The position numbers and the translations under genes were made by a program. Positions 46,627 through 56,054 of a stretch of DNA of 64,000 bases are shown piece by piece. Origin of the DNA: Actibacterium lipolyticum (lineage in GTDB: Bacteria > Pseudomonadota > Alphaproteobacteria > Rhodobacterales > Rhodobacteraceae). The stretch is from positions 1,171,001 through 1,235,000 of the forward strand of contig NZ_FXYE01000002.1 of the NCBI RefSeq assembly GCF_900184935.1. The letters run 5' to 3'. Within the stretch, counting starts at the first letter, position 1, and every line of letters begins with the position of its first letter. The notes below the pieces were generated by a model. The model did no database searches and was not told where the DNA came from. It was given only the letters and a program-made list of their open reading frames with translations.

Positions 46627-46916
46627 ACACTAAGAAGTGCCGACGTCTTTGCCCACGAATTTGCGCCCTAGGAAAGTTATTCCGAAGCACGCGACACATA
46701 CTGACCCAGTTGGCTAGGACTCGGGTGAAGGCCTATGAGGAATACGGTGTGATCAAGCGGTGATGCTCTTGACGCTGCTCGAGCGAGGTGGTCGGTGATG
46801 CAAAACTGTCCACCCAGCTGGAGTAGCATTGTCGGATGTCTGCTTTAGGAAAGCTGCGGCGCAGCACTTGTCAGCATCAGCAATGTCCGGAATGGGCCGC
46901 AGTTAGTAAGCGCAAA
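46627..46916. other. Gap after the sugar-acid operon
   Basis: No ORF above background and no repeat recognised. No clear terminator hairpin follows the RraA gene. Confidence 0.4.
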
Positions 46917-47225
46917 CTATGAGCTGAGCAGTTCGGCTACCCTTTTGGTGTCTGGACCGGTGACAACCTCCAACCTTAGAACATCGAACTTTGCAACGGC
47001 TACATTTAAGCCATCAAAGAGTTCAACCGCCATCTGGCGCACTCGAACAGCACGCCTTAGTCGTTCTTCACGCTCACGAAGTCTGTCGTTGTCCTTTTCT
47101 TCCGTGCGGTAGACGTCGCAGATGCGTTCGTTGACAGCAAATACTTGGCTCCGAATGCGAGCAACAAGCGGCAGCAATTCAGACGGAAGCTTGGAGGTAT
47201 CAAATTCCCTCATCGCCAAAACCAT
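46917..47225 (-). CDS. Small hypothetical protein, helical
   Basis: About 102 residues from the ATG at 47225 (MVLAMREFDTSKLP); a TTG at 47252 is the alternative. It is rich in Arg and Glu and probably forms a long helix or coiled coil (DRLREREERLRRAVRVRQMA). I recognise no family. The ribosome site is weak, so its reality is only moderately supported. Confidence 0.45.
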   Translation of the reverse strand: MVLAMREFDTSKLPSELLPLVARIRSQVFAVNERICDVYRTEEKDNDRLREREERLRRAVRVRQMAVELFDGLNVAVAKFDVLRLEVVTGPDTKRVAELLSS

Positions 47226-47796
47226 TTCAGTCGTTCGGTCACCTTGAAGCAACAGAGTTGAGAGGTATTAGTGCCGCCTCCAAACGCTCGCCAGCCGTAG
47301 TTAAAACCTCAAAGGCCAGGAGATGAGCGGCTTTCTGTTCTAACCGGGCTTCCATTCTTTGCGATCAAATCCGCCAAGCAGTTGCCGTGAAATCAGAGAC
47401 GATTGCTAAGATCGCGCCTAAAGACTGAACCCATGCAGACAGTTCACCGGCAGAAGGACAGTGACGCAGAGCTGCAACTGGAAATTGACCAGGCATTAGG
47501 AAAGGGCTTCAGACACGCACGCGCAATGCTCCTGAAATCGATTTCGTGAATTCAGAACGACACAGGTTTTATGTCCCTTCGCGAATGACCGCTTTCGTTG
47601 GCCGCAGTGCAACAATGTAGCGCCTGATGGAATGACTGCTATTGGTCGATTTTTCCGACCCCGGCGGACGACAGGTTGTTTGGATCAATCCGTTGCAAGG
47701 GTTTGTAGGAGATGCAGCATCACCGCTTTACGTAATTTGCCTTAGAATTGCCCTTTTGGGGCGCAACAATCTGAAAAAAACATTTGGGCAGAGCAG
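47226..47796. other. Non-coding stretch in the island, one tiny ORF
   Basis: About 570 bases with no recognisable gene. One 38-codon frame (47432-47548, MQTVHRQKDSDAELQLEIDQ and on) has no support beyond being open. It probably contains the promoter of the DUF1963 gene at its right end. Confidence 0.4.
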
Positions 47797-50088
47797 ATGA
47801 TTTTAGACCGCTATTACCAATTGGCAGCGCTTATCGTGGCGTTTCTATACTTTAAAGAAGATGCCGTCTTTGCGGTGATGATGCTGATCCCGCTCGCGTT
47901 CCTGGCCCTTCCGGTATTTGCGGGTCTATTGGTTTGGCAGGAATGGAACGGCCGGGTTGGTGCGGCGGGCCCGCGCGGCCTGGTGCGATTGCGCTGGGAG
48001 TTGAGCCGCGGTCCCAGAGTGCTTGCCGAAAGACGCCGAAAAAAGATCGCCCGCGCGTTGATCAAGGCCTATGATCTGGCGCCGCAAGCCGCCTTGCCCG
48101 AGCAGGCAGCGCGGTTGGAGCGTCTGATGCAGGATGCCCGCGCTATCGACCTTCGGGTGCCGCCAATCCTTCAAAAGCCGCTGACGGCCGAAGGGATCGC
48201 CAAGTTTCTGGCCGAGGCCGAGGGATTGAGTGGCCCGCCGCGCGCTGCCTTGATAGCCGCACTGGTCAAGGCTACGCCGAAGTCCCAGCCTCGGGGTCGA
48301 ATGGCGCAAGCACGGGCCACAATTCGCCAGGCTCTTGCGCCGCTTGCGGGGAACGCACTGGAACGCCGTCGGATCAGCCATGTCTTTTTTCAGGTTCTGA
48401 TCCGCGGGCAAGCGTCAACAAACGATCGGCTTGCGAGCCTCGCGGCGGCGATCCTGGACGCCCGTAAAAAAGCCGGGCTCGAGGGGTTCGCGGGCAAATC
48501 GATTGATCCAATCATCGGCCTACCGCTGGGCGTCCAACGCGAGTTGGTGCTGATCTCGCGCATCGCATTTGGCAATGCTGACATGACCAGAATCGCGTTG
48601 ACGGATCCTTCTCGCGTCAAACGATTGCGCGCGATCAAGGACCGCATGGACACCGTGTCGGTGCCTGAAAGACATCTTTGGGATGTGACGACTGAGCCGA
48701 GGGCTAAGGCCGCAACCACCGCTTCGCCGCACACTCCGGTGGCTACTTCCGCAACGTCGGGACCGAAACAAGAGCCGTCGGAAGCAGAGCTTCGCACCAC
48801 TTTGGAAGATAATGCAAAAGAAGCGATCCTGCTGGCCAGGACATGGCCAATATCTGGAGACGTTCCGGGCCGTTCCTGGCTGGGGGGCGCGCCGCTCCTG
48901 CCCAAAAGCATGGCCTGGCCCGTTCTAAAGGCGTCAGGTGCACCGTTGCATTTCCTAGCCCAGATCGACTGTGCCGAGCTGCCGCGCGTGAAAGGCGGGG
49001 AGGCGATGCCTGAGGACGGGCTTTTGCTGTTTTTCGCCAACATCAGCGAAGAAATGCTTTGGGAGGACGAAGCGGGCAGCGCACAGGTCGTATACGTGCC
49101 TGACCCGGTGATCCCCGACACCCCCGCTGCGCTGCCTGCCCGGCTGGCAGACATCTCTGGTGAGCCGGGGCGCCGCAGTTATCCGCTCTGGCCGGTGGTG
49201 CCGCACGCAACGGAAAGCTTTTTCTGGGACTATGGCATGCCTCAAACGATGCACAATCTGGCCCAATCCGCACAGGATGCGGCACTGGCACCGTTTCTGC
49301 CGCCGCCATCTCACAGCAAACGCAATCCTCTGTTTCAGGAGATTTATTTGCGCGACCCTGAAACGGGTGTCCACCTCAAGGATGAAGCCGGCAACCTCAA
49401 GCGTCAGTTTCTCCTGAATCCTGAACTTCTGGAGGCCGGCTTTCCCTTTTGCGGTGCCGCGATGACCCGCTTTGTGGCTGAGAACAACGCCCAAATTTGG
49501 CAAATGATCGATAGCGAACGGTCTTTCAAAAGTTATTTGGAACGTGGATTTGAGACCACGAAGGATGCCGATCATGACCGCGAACGAATCCGCAAGCAGG
49601 ATGCCAAGATTGCCGAACTCTCAAAGTCCTTGGCCGGGTTGGATAAGGTCTCGGACCGGCTGACCGCCTTTGGAGACTACGACCGGGTGCCCGACCAAGA
49701 GGCGCAATTCTTTGCAGAATGGCTGGTGCAAATGAAGGCTCGGGCACATCCCGCGATCGATACCGCGTTGCGAAAGGCGCTGAAATCGCTGGCCCAGCAA
49801 GCGGTGACCGATACGAAGATGCAAGCGGTGCTGCCACAGGCGCTTTTTGACGTTTTCGACGCGGAACTGTGCCCCAGCCCGGCCCAAAGCGAACACATGA
49901 TGCTGGGCCACACACAGATCCGTACGAATTCGACTGCGGGGCCGGGTCTCCGACTGTTAGCGCTCGATAGCGACAGCGGACTGGACTTCATGTTCTGCGA
50001 TGTGGGAATGGCCGAATTCTGGATCGAGCCCGAAGACTTGGCGCAGCGCGATTTCAGCAAAGTTGTGGCATTCACAGCAGGTGGCTGA
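47797..50088 (+). CDS. Large DUF1963 (YwqG-like) protein with N-terminal membrane anchor
   Basis: A 763-residue protein. Two hydrophobic segments lie within the first 48 residues (LAALIVAFLYF, VMMLIPLAFLALPVFAGLLV), then about 270 basic, helical residues (RALIKAYDLAPQAALPEQA). From about residue 345 it has a DUF1963-type region: SWLGGAPLLPKSMAWPV, LHFLAQIDCAELP, EDGLLLFFANISEE, with the terminal LDSDSGLDFMFCDVG. YwqG-like proteins are usually 150-300 residues, so this is a membrane-anchored, extended version. Function unknown; neighbours give no clue beyond island location. Confidence 0.75.
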   Translation: MILDRYYQLAALIVAFLYFKEDAVFAVMMLIPLAFLALPVFAGLLVWQEWNGRVGAAGPRGLVRLRWELSRGPRVLAERRRKKIARALIKAYDLAPQAALPEQAARLERLMQDARAIDLRVPPILQKPLTAEGIAKFLAEAEGLSGPPRAALIAALVKATPKSQPRGRMAQARATIRQALAPLAGNALERRRISHVFFQVLIRGQASTNDRLASLAAAILDARKKAGLEGFAGKSIDPIIGLPLGVQRELVLISRIAFGNADMTRIALTDPSRVKRLRAIKDRMDTVSVPERHLWDVTTEPRAKAATTASPHTPVATSATSGPKQEPSEAELRTTLEDNAKEAILLARTWPISGDVPGRSWLGGAPLLPKSMAWPVLKASGAPLHFLAQIDCAELPRVKGGEAMPEDGLLLFFANISEEMLWEDEAGSAQVVYVPDPVIPDTPAALPARLADISGEPGRRSYPLWPVVPHATESFFWDYGMPQTMHNLAQSAQDAALAPFLPPPSHSKRNPLFQEIYLRDPETGVHLKDEAGNLKRQFLLNPELLEAGFPFCGAAMTRFVAENNAQIWQMIDSERSFKSYLERGFETTKDADHDRERIRKQDAKIAELSKSLAGLDKVSDRLTAFGDYDRVPDQEAQFFAEWLVQMKARAHPAIDTALRKALKSLAQQAVTDTKMQAVLPQALFDVFDAELCPSPAQSEHMMLGHTQIRTNSTAGPGLRLLALDSDSGLDFMFCDVGMAEFWIEPEDLAQRDFSKVVAFTAGG

Positions 50089-50217
50089 AGCCCGTCGCGA
50101 CTTCTTTTGGTGGCAGTTCAGTCATAGAACGACGACATCGAGTTCAAATTTGGCGCAAATGCTGCGTCGATCGCCAACGTGCACCAGCAACCCAGTTGCC
50201 CTTTGATCAATTGCGTT

Positions 50218-50385
50218 TCAAGCCGCACGCGAATGGCAGCAAGTTTGTAATGATCGTGCTGAGACCTTCCGTCCGCTACGATCCGGCACAGCGCCAACGC
50301 GCAGCTCCCTGTAGATCTGTTTGATCGACTTGGCGTTGATGAGAGGCGCACGCCAGATCTTCGCAATCGTCTCGACAGCTAACAT
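50218..50385 (-). pseudogene. IS21-family IstA fragment
   Basis: The frame begins MLAVETIAKIWRAPLINAKS and continues IKQIYRELRV, the N-terminal helix-turn-helix of IS21-type IstA transposases. It then loses the match (frame decay) within 30 codons. No istB is present. Confidence 0.7.
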
Positions 50386-50431
50386 CCTCGATCCTCTCCG
50401 ATTGGACATCGTAGGGCGCGTTTACGGGCTC

Positions 50432-50787
50432 TCATTCAGCGCCTCTAAACCTCTTAGTCGGCAGCGCCGACATGTCTACGCCGCGGAAGATGAGCAGGAC
50501 GGAGACCGCCGGCATGAGGCCGCCGATCAGCCCCCAAACCGACAGCACGCGCGGCAGGAGCCGGAAGACGAAAAGCACCGGGTAAAGCCCCCAAGTGCTG
50601 GTGCTGAAGACAAGCAGCAGTAACAGGAAGGCCCTGTGGTGCCAGACCAACCCGATTTCACCCATGTTGGGCGAGAGCAGCAACAGCAGACCACAAACCG
50701 CGGCAACCGGCCAAAACTCACACGTTGCTTTCACAGGCGAAAACAACTGTTTTTGACCTCCCGTTCGAAAGCGGTTGCCGGAGCTTC
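50432..50787 (-). pseudogene. Truncated membrane protein (DUF4386-like), cut by the transposon
   Basis: The frame encodes three or four hydrophobic segments (FWPVAAVCGLLLLLSP, FLLLLLVFSTSTWGLYPVLF, VWGLIGGLMPAVSVLLIF), resembling the C-terminus of DUF4386 proteins. Upstream it runs into the terminal repeat at 50788, so its N-terminal part is absent; I see no matching fragment beyond the right end. Confidence 0.55.
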
Positions 50788-50808
50788 GTAAGCGTTGCAT
50801 CTGACCCC
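50780..50808. repeat. Left end of the transposon: 8-bp target duplication plus 21-bp TIR
   Basis: GGAGCTTC (50780-50787) is followed by the TIR (50788-50808) starting GTAAGCGTTGCATCTG, the canonical IS66 terminus. The TIR is a perfect inverted copy of 62482-62502, and the same GGAGCTTC follows at 62503-62510. Eight-base duplications are standard for IS66. Confidence 0.95.
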
Positions 50809-50843
50809 TCGGAATAGGTCTTCCGCTGGCAACTATGGGCGCT

Positions 50844-50865
50844 ATATTGGCCTTACGGCCAATAT
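50844..50865. terminator. Hairpin near the left transposon end
   Basis: A 9-bp inverted repeat ATATTGGCC / GGCCAATAT with loop TTAC, about 125 bases downstream of the HEPN-like stop on the minus strand. It could end transcription before the TIR; no T run follows on that strand. Confidence 0.4.
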
Positions 50866-50989
50866 GAAGAACAAAATTGGGCTGTTTTCGGCCCTAGGCG
50901 GGCTTTGATCGCATCTGTGGTTTCTGCGCTGCGGCTTCACCCTAGCAGGCATTCAGCGGTCTGTTGAATTCGGTATACTTCAAGTGATG

Positions 50990-51898
50990 CTAGTATCCGC
51001 AATGAAGTCTTATTTCTTTATACTTGTGATAATAGCGTTTGGCGGTTTCTTCTTGGCCTAGACTTTGTCGAATTTCAGAAACGGTTAAATTGGATATTCC
51101 ATACTCGGTGCCCAATCTGTGCTTGATGTAAGCGTAGGCATCCCGTTGTTTCGGATCAAAACTGGGTGGTCGACCTAAAATATCGCGATCTCCGATGCGC
51201 TTGGAAAAGTATCCTAGACCCAGTGAATCGAAGAGCTGACAGTCAATGTCCCGAACAACTCGCAGACAAACGTCTGAGTAAGTAATGGGATGGTGCGGAG
51301 CAAGTAGTATGTATCCGTCTGAAATCTCCGGAGGTGGCGACAGCTTGCGACCCTTAATGACTGTCGGCCAATCTTCAATTGCTGACAGAAATTTATCGTC
51401 TGACAGAAGTTCCGATACCTGCTTGTTTGGCGCGCCCATTTGATGGGCAATACAATGTCGTGCAACTTCGTAGAAGTTCAATACCGGCAACAGATAAGCA
51501 ATATTCTCAATGTTCCAGTTGAACCTAGAATAAATTCGTTCAACAAGGTTCTCACCCAGTTTTTCAGATGAAGTTTTCAGGTCATTGTACGAACCTTCGA
51601 TTTCGTCAGTGAAAACGTTGAACGATGAGTAAGCGCGTACAATCGCCATTTCCGAAATCTGCCTTCGAGTTGAGTTCAATTCAGCTCGAGGATCGACGAA
51701 AGTTGTGCGTGTCCAGCGTTCACCAGCATCCACAATGAGTTGCGACATTTTGTTCCCTACAGTTGCGTCGTCTGTTGAAAACGAACTTAGGAAGTCTAAG
51801 GCTGCAGTTGCGATTTTGATATGGTTGTTCAACTCAGCATGGCGAAGCAGGTAGGCTGTTTGATGAGCCGACCTCGCTCTAGAGAAGTCCACCATCAA
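50990..51898 (-). CDS. HEPN-like protein, possible RNase or effector
   Basis: A 302-residue protein that I cannot assign to a named family. Residues 130-155 contain NFYEVARHCIAHQMG, an R-x4-H arrangement (Arg147, His152) within a helical region, as in the catalytic motif of HEPN RNases. The C-terminal third (DRDILGRPPSFDPKQRDAY and following) is unassigned. It lies 119 bases downstream of the OLD-family gene on the same strand and shares its lower GC, so the two probably form one module. The HEPN call rests on a short motif and needs structural support. Confidence 0.5.
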   Translation of the reverse strand: MMVDFSRARSAHQTAYLLRHAELNNHIKIATAALDFLSSFSTDDATVGNKMSQLIVDAGERWTRTTFVDPRAELNSTRRQISEMAIVRAYSSFNVFTDEIEGSYNDLKTSSEKLGENLVERIYSRFNWNIENIAYLLPVLNFYEVARHCIAHQMGAPNKQVSELLSDDKFLSAIEDWPTVIKGRKLSPPPEISDGYILLAPHHPITYSDVCLRVVRDIDCQLFDSLGLGYFSKRIGDRDILGRPPSFDPKQRDAYAYIKHRLGTEYGISNLTVSEIRQSLGQEETAKRYYHKYKEIRLHCGY

Positions 51899-52017
51899 AT
51901 GCTTCCTTTCATGTGTCGTTCGAGGCTACTCGCTGCCGTTCGGCTTGAGCGTAAGCCGTTGTTTTCGCAGCTCGCATTTGCGGGATTTCGGGTGTCGAGA
52001 TGGTGACGTTACTCAAG

Positions 52018-53901
52018 TCAAAGAAGCTTGTCGAAAAGAGCTTTCCATCGAACAATATCTTCATCTTCAACGTACCGGTCTGAGTTAGAAAGTAATTTCT
52101 CCTTGACGCCTAAAGCCAACTTTACTTTCCAACCGTGCTCCAATTCAAAGCCTTCACTCGCGGCCCAATGCTTTATTTGAGGAATTATTGGTTTCTTCGG
52201 ATCATGGACATCGTCGAAATCCTGTTCCGCGCGCCGCTCCATACGGTCAAGAACCTGAATCATAAGGCTTGACGGGATGAGGTCTTCTATCTCCGTCCCC
52301 ACAAGATCAGCAAACACGTCGTCGGTTTCTAGAACACGCTCATTTACTTCTGCGTAAAGGTCACCGCGCAAAGACTTAATTGCCTGTTTTCCGGCAACGT
52401 CACTATCCAAAAGCACTATCGGAAGTTCATCGTCCCGCCCAGATAGGATCGACGCTATTAGCTTTGCAGTCTTGGCTCCTCCCGACGGCGGGAAGACCAG
52501 TTCAGATTTTGGAGCGATCTTCCCTTTACCAATCAAGATAGTTTTGATCGCGGTCAGATAATGCTGATCGGAGGGGCCTTCAACGATAATTGGCTTGCAG
52601 CCTAGCAGCAAACTTTCTGCTACAGTCAAGTTTAAAGCAGAATGAACAGCGTAGGTGGCACCCCTGTCCTTTAACCCTTTCGCGCCTTTTGTGAGACCAA
52701 GGTCGCTCGACGCCTCAGTGCTGCCGTCCTCCCCTACAAATACCTTTCGGACGCGATCCAATCGATCAGCATCAATCATAAACGGCGAGTGAGTCGTAAA
52801 TATCAGTTGGTTGGTTTTCGCGAGGCTGTTGAAGAATGCGGTCAGATCTCGTTGCGCGAGCGGATGCAACGAATGTCCCGGCTCGTCCAATAAAACGATT
52901 GCCTCTTCATGAGCATCTTCACTTTCATAGGTGAAAACCAAGAAGAAACTTAGGAACCATTGGAGGCCCGCACTCCTATTCTCAAGCTCTATTTCATCTA
53001 AACGAAGTCCATCAGCGACCAATATACGGAAGTAATTCCCGTCAGCCACTAGTCTGAACTTGTAGTCACCCTGCTTCCACCAATCTGAAAAATTCTTGGT
53101 TAGCTTTGATGATGCTGCTTGCAACAGTGCCAAGCGCTCACGCAGTTGTTTGTCGTCCTCTTGGATCTCGTCGTCTGTCTTAGTGGTGACGTCTCCAACT
53201 TTCTGACCTTGCTGGTTTACTCGCTCAACGACCCCGGTCGACCGCGCAAGCTCCAACATTTCTTCTGCGCTAAGGTTTACTAAGTCAAACAGAACTTTAA
53301 GGGTACGAGCTTTGGCAGCTTCGCGCTGTCCCAGATCATCACGCGCCATGTTAGCGACAACATGAGGCAAATAGATCTGATCATCCAAATTCCCATAATT
53401 TGAATAGTATACAAACTTCGGAAGGCGATTGAAGAAAATACTCCAAAGATTTGGGCCCTTGTCAGGTTCTTCACCTTCCACTTCAGCGGGCTTTAAAAGC
53501 GCGGGGTTGTAAGTATGAGTGAACTCTACATCTGAAAATTCGGGAAACTCGAACCCGTATCCTCCGTTGAAGTTCCGGCGAGCAATTACTGTCGAGCCTT
53601 CCTTGACCTCTACACCATAATCATTCGCAATTTTGATTTCTGCTGCAGTCAATTCGAACTGGCAAAACACAAAGCGATGGGATTCAGGTTTATCACGCAT
53701 TTCCGCATATCGGCTGCGCGGCATATCATCGAGCAGACTTATCTCTCCCGCTGCTGTTGGGTTGAATTTCCAAAGCGGAAGCAACAGGTTCGTCTTACCA
53801 GCTTCATTTTCACCAATCAAAGCGGTTACATCGGAAACGTCAAGCCAGCCGCTATCGTTGACCGAACGGAAATTGGTAATGCGGAATTGCTTCAACTTCA
53901 T
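52018..53901 (-). CDS. OLD-family ATP-dependent nuclease (AAA ATPase plus TOPRIM)
   Basis: A 627-residue protein. The ATPase has Walker A GENEAGKTN (30-38), a signature-like SAGLQ (310-314), Walker B LLDEPGHSLHP (337-347) and TTHSPFMID (369-377). The TOPRIM nuclease follows with Glu441 in IVEGPSDQ and Asp499/Asp501 in LLDSDVAG. This is the layout of OLD nucleases, including P2 OLD and GajA of Gabija, but no UvrD-like GajB or reverse transcriptase is nearby. Likely a DNA-cleaving defence effector paired with the downstream HEPN-like protein. Confidence 0.9.
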   Translation of the reverse strand: MKLKQFRITNFRSVNDSGWLDVSDVTALIGENEAGKTNLLLPLWKFNPTAAGEISLLDDMPRSRYAEMRDKPESHRFVFCQFELTAAEIKIANDYGVEVKEGSTVIARRNFNGGYGFEFPEFSDVEFTHTYNPALLKPAEVEGEEPDKGPNLWSIFFNRLPKFVYYSNYGNLDDQIYLPHVVANMARDDLGQREAAKARTLKVLFDLVNLSAEEMLELARSTGVVERVNQQGQKVGDVTTKTDDEIQEDDKQLRERLALLQAASSKLTKNFSDWWKQGDYKFRLVADGNYFRILVADGLRLDEIELENRSAGLQWFLSFFLVFTYESEDAHEEAIVLLDEPGHSLHPLAQRDLTAFFNSLAKTNQLIFTTHSPFMIDADRLDRVRKVFVGEDGSTEASSDLGLTKGAKGLKDRGATYAVHSALNLTVAESLLLGCKPIIVEGPSDQHYLTAIKTILIGKGKIAPKSELVFPPSGGAKTAKLIASILSGRDDELPIVLLDSDVAGKQAIKSLRGDLYAEVNERVLETDDVFADLVGTEIEDLIPSSLMIQVLDRMERRAEQDFDDVHDPKKPIIPQIKHWAASEGFELEHGWKVKLALGVKEKLLSNSDRYVEDEDIVRWKALFDKLL

Positions 53902-54185
53902 TTTGTGAATCTAAACCTCAAATTGAGTAGTGACGCTTGGTATCCACCATAGCACTAGGGTTAGAGAACGAAATAGTCCTCAGCGAGTTAGACCTCTGCA
54001 GCACCAAATCTAGGATTGCTCTTGCTTCTGCGTCCGAGGTTTGAGGTCAGTGACTGCTTTTGCTTAGCGAGAAGCAACATGCGCATCTGCAGCGGATGAC
54101 TGCTTTCCGCACCCTTCCTGCGGACACGCCTTTTAGCCGCCCGGCGACCGCCGGACAGCTCGCAAGTACCATTTGATGGCCCCGA
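53902..54185. other. Gap between tnpC and the OLD gene
   Basis: About 284 bases. It does not contain the IS66 terminus expected shortly after tnpC in an ordinary element. The right part (54110-54180) is GC-rich and probably the original IS66 tail; the left part is AT-rich and probably carries the OLD promoter. Confidence 0.5.
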
Positions 54186-55865
54186 CTATTCGATGCCGAA
54201 CTTACCGTTCGGGCAATACCAAGGTAGCAATTGTTCGTACCGCGAACGCGGATGCCCCTCGGCCATCTGCTCGAATACCCAAGTGAGGTACGCATAGGGC
54301 TCGACGCCATTCAATCGGCATGTACCGATGAGACTGGCCATGACCGCCCAGTTGCGCCCACCGATTTCAGACCCCGCAAAGAGCGCATTTTTACGCAGTA
54401 GTGCTATTGGGCGAATGGTGTTCTCAACGGCGTTATTGTCCATCTCGACACGCCCGTCTGACAGAAACACCGTCAAACCATCCCACAACTTCATGGTATA
54501 GCTGATGGCGAGCCCCAAAGTGGACTTCATCGAAATCTCTCCAGACAACCGCAGCATAAGTAGCTGCAACTGCGTGACCAACGGCGCACTCTCTACCTGT
54601 CTGACGGCTCGGCGAACATCTGCGGGCTGCCCTTTCAAGTCATGCTCGATGGCGTAGATGTCGTTGATCAGCATGAACACCTGATGTGCTTTGTCTGACT
54701 TGGTGGCTTTGTGCACGTCAAGGAACTTGCGTCTAACATGTGCCCAGCAATATGCCAAGTTTATCGGCCCGCCGTCACTGCTATCGCTGGTGAGGCGGTT
54801 GTAACCTGCATATCCATCGACCTGGAGAGTTCCTTTGAACCCGTCAAGGATCTCTTCAGCATGTTCGCCTTTGCGAGACTGCTTGAAATGAAAGGCGACA
54901 CCGGGATGTGCGTTCCCTTTCCAGCGACGGTCGTCACGACATAGGGCCCAAACGAAACAGGTTTTGGTTTTACCTGTGCCGGGCATCAGCTGTGCCAACG
55001 TCGTCTCGTCCATCAGCAGCTTGGAGCTGGACTTCAGGTCATCATTCAAAACGTCATAGAGCGGTAGCAACGCATCGACGGCCTGATCCATAAGGCGCCC
55101 CATGGTAGATCGGTGGAGCTGGACCCCAGAACGCTTGAATATCTGCTCTTGCCGATAATTGGGCATGTAGTCAGCAAACTTGCTGACAGCGAGGCCCGCG
55201 ATCAGATGATCGTCAAAGCGAGTCTGCTCAAATGCGCGCTTGGGAACCGGTGCCTGAACAATCTTGTCGCAATCTCGACAGACGTATTTGGGGTATCGTT
55301 CTTCAATGACCCGCAACTGCGCCGGTACGTATGTTAAGCGTTCAATAGTCTGTTCGCCAATCTGAACCATGCCACAGCCACACTGACAGATAGAACCGTT
55401 GGGTGGCGATATCGTCGCCTTGTCACGTGGAATGTTCGCGGGAATAGTAATTGCCTGTCGACCCAACATGCCACGCGGTTTTGGTTTGCCAGTTTCAGGC
55501 TTCGCTTCATCGCCTCCAGCGTTTGGGTTGCCGCCGTCCGGTGAAGTACCACCTATGCCGGTATCATCATCATCCCCTTTCTTCTTTTTCCGTTTCTTTG
55601 GAATTTTCTCGCTGGATTGCCCAAACTGCATGTCTTGGCTCTTGTTAAGCTGCGCCCTCAAAAGCCTGTTATCGGCTTTCATGACCTTTAGCTTCACCTT
55701 CGCGGTCGACAACTTGGCGTCTTTCGCGACGATCTCGTTGTCATGTTCGAGATCACGCCTCAGATCGGCGTTCGCAATAAGGAGTGCCAGCTTTGACACA
55801 TCGCTTTCTGGGTGCCCGGCGAGCTTCGCGCAGGCAGATTGTATTTCTTGCATATCTTTGTTCAT
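54186..55865 (-). CDS. tnpC: IS66-family transposase TnpC
   Basis: A 559-residue transposase. Domains in order: an N-terminal coiled coil (LZ_Tnp_IS66 type, about 20-100, followed by a KKRKKKKGDDDD patch), a zinc-binding region (CQCGCGM, CRDC), the DDE catalytic core (LLMDETTLAQLMPG, YCWAHVRRKFLDVH, DNNAVENTIRPIALLRKN), and the IS66 C-terminal segment. It is full length. It is separated from tnpA-tnpB by 5.8 kb of cargo. Confidence 0.95.
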   Translation of the reverse strand: MNKDMQEIQSACAKLAGHPESDVSKLALLIANADLRRDLEHDNEIVAKDAKLSTAKVKLKVMKADNRLLRAQLNKSQDMQFGQSSEKIPKKRKKKKGDDDDTGIGGTSPDGGNPNAGGDEAKPETGKPKPRGMLGRQAITIPANIPRDKATISPPNGSICQCGCGMVQIGEQTIERLTYVPAQLRVIEERYPKYVCRDCDKIVQAPVPKRAFEQTRFDDHLIAGLAVSKFADYMPNYRQEQIFKRSGVQLHRSTMGRLMDQAVDALLPLYDVLNDDLKSSSKLLMDETTLAQLMPGTGKTKTCFVWALCRDDRRWKGNAHPGVAFHFKQSRKGEHAEEILDGFKGTLQVDGYAGYNRLTSDSSDGGPINLAYCWAHVRRKFLDVHKATKSDKAHQVFMLINDIYAIEHDLKGQPADVRRAVRQVESAPLVTQLQLLMLRLSGEISMKSTLGLAISYTMKLWDGLTVFLSDGRVEMDNNAVENTIRPIALLRKNALFAGSEIGGRNWAVMASLIGTCRLNGVEPYAYLTWVFEQMAEGHPRSRYEQLLPWYCPNGKFGIE

Positions 55866-55897
55866 CCCGTTGTTCGCTGAAATGCAGCGATCTTGGT

Positions 55898-55923
55898 CAC
55901 GCCCAGCGAACCGGGCGTGTTTT
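55898..55923 (+). terminator. Terminator-like hairpin upstream of tnpC
   Basis: CACGCCC / GGGCGTG with an 8-base loop, followed by TTTT on the plus strand, in the gap between the HTH gene and tnpC. No plus-strand gene ends here, so it may block antisense or read-through transcription. Confidence 0.4.
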
Positions 55924-56054
55924 GGCTTGATTTTTGATGATTGGGATGGGATGAAAGGGAAAGAGATCGTGGTTCAAGCGATTTTCCGAGGCCTCGAGGA
56001 TCTTCACATCCGAGGGGCCTCATTCATTCCGTGCCCTGAGTTTTTGAGATCAGG

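Noticed and set aside
52018..53901. The OLD gene as part of a Gabija system
   Set aside because: No UvrD-like GajB helicase is encoded next to it; the neighbour is the 302-residue HEPN-like protein.
53902..54185. An internal IS66 terminus just after tnpC, which would make the OLD/HEPN genes external
   Set aside because: No copy of the GTAAGCG terminus was found there, whereas the matching TIR and target duplication lie at 50780-50808.
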